From Molanna angustata (taxonomy: Eukaryota > Arthropoda > Insecta > Trichoptera > Molannidae): a stretch of 64,000 nucleotides of DNA. Shown in pieces: positions 63,526 through 64,000 of the stretch; the first letter of the stretch is position 1, and each line of letters opens with the position of its first letter. Below the pieces are notes generated by a model, which worked only from the letters and a program-made list of their open reading frames with translations, was not told the origin of the DNA and searched no databases. The position numbers and the translations under genes are program-made. The stretch spans positions 24,690,031-24,754,030 of the forward strand of contig OY754989.1 in NCBI GenBank assembly GCA_963576475.1, read 5' to 3'.

Positions 63526-64000
63526 CATTAACTATTTTTAGTATTGTAACAAGTAAATGACTTATGCCGTATAGTGTGTAAATAAATAAAAAAAATACCT
63601 AAAATTAAGAATTAAAAATTAAATAAATGAAAAAGTTAGTGTGCTTCGTTTTGGCTCGCGTGTCCTCAGTTGTCGACGCCTTCTATACCGAGGTTAATGT
63701 CACATAGTCACATTTATCTACCTGCATTATATTTTTTCTTAATTGGTGGTTTATCCTAGGAATAACCTAGTAACTAGTAACCTTGACTAAATATATATGA
63801 CAAAAGTATTGTTACCTGTGTTGATTATTAAAATTTGTGAGACAGGTAGTTTGTTCATAGGATTAAAATTAATGGCTTTATTACAATGCGGTTTCATTTT
63901 TATAACAATGGACTGAAATCGTACCTGCATTTTTATTAGTTTAATATGCACCTATACTTTGAGTAATTGTTTTTTGGAAAAAAAATTGTTCCTGGAAAGC
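63526..64000. other. Unassigned flank
   Basis: A short (AAAT)n run near 63580-63590 is the only element noted. No gene recognised. Confidence 0.35.

Overview
This is a eukaryotic, AT-rich, intron- and repeat-dominated window, most likely from an insect and probably a lepidopteran. The grounds are the many 5'-truncated RTE/CR1-type LINE tails, tRNA-headed SINEs, a Helentron-like family with a GT/GTCT microsatellite, and numerous foldback MITEs. Taxon is inference from repeat content; no diagnostic host gene was recognised. No prokaryotic operon, CRISPR array or intact autonomous transposon was seen.

The only convincing host gene piece is one minus-strand exon (55889 to 55011), GC-richer than its surroundings. 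It has a TATA box and initiator about 290-320 bp upstream and a canonical splice donor at its 3' end. Its 293 residues were not recognised. The remainder of the gene would lie towards lower coordinates or outside the window, so much of the window may be intron or intergenic DNA.

Layout. 1-5300: LINE 3' ends, a 31-bp minisatellite, two SINEs, a palindromic MITE, a 16-bp EcoRI-site-rich satellite. 6036-11368: five head-to-tail copies of a ~1.05-kb Helentron-like element (a sixth lies at 26715, a deleted relic at 15853). 11.4-19.6 kb: foldback MITEs and LINE relics, including a three-level nest (LINE broken by an 880-bp MITE that itself contains a 221-bp MITE). 19.6-23.9 kb: a 37-copy 110-bp satellite that grew inside a LINE reverse-transcriptase ORF. 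24-33.6 kb: LINE relics and a MITE family whose 27.9-kb copy is inverted relative to one at 41 kb. 34.3-35.2 kb: a hAT-like element. 37.9-41.8 kb: more copies of the 4-bp-TSD MITE and foldbacks. 46.1-48.5 kb: a dimeric higher-order satellite (153 + 154 bp). 49-53 kb: a cluster of RTE LINE 3' ends and foldbacks. 54.3-56.2 kb: a TTAA-flanked MITE immediately inside the intron of the exon described above. 56.5-64 kb: LINE tails, SINEs and an 18-bp repeat.

The elements do not form a pathway. Their interest is the nesting order, the tandem amplification of transposon pieces into satellites, and the insertion next to a splice donor.
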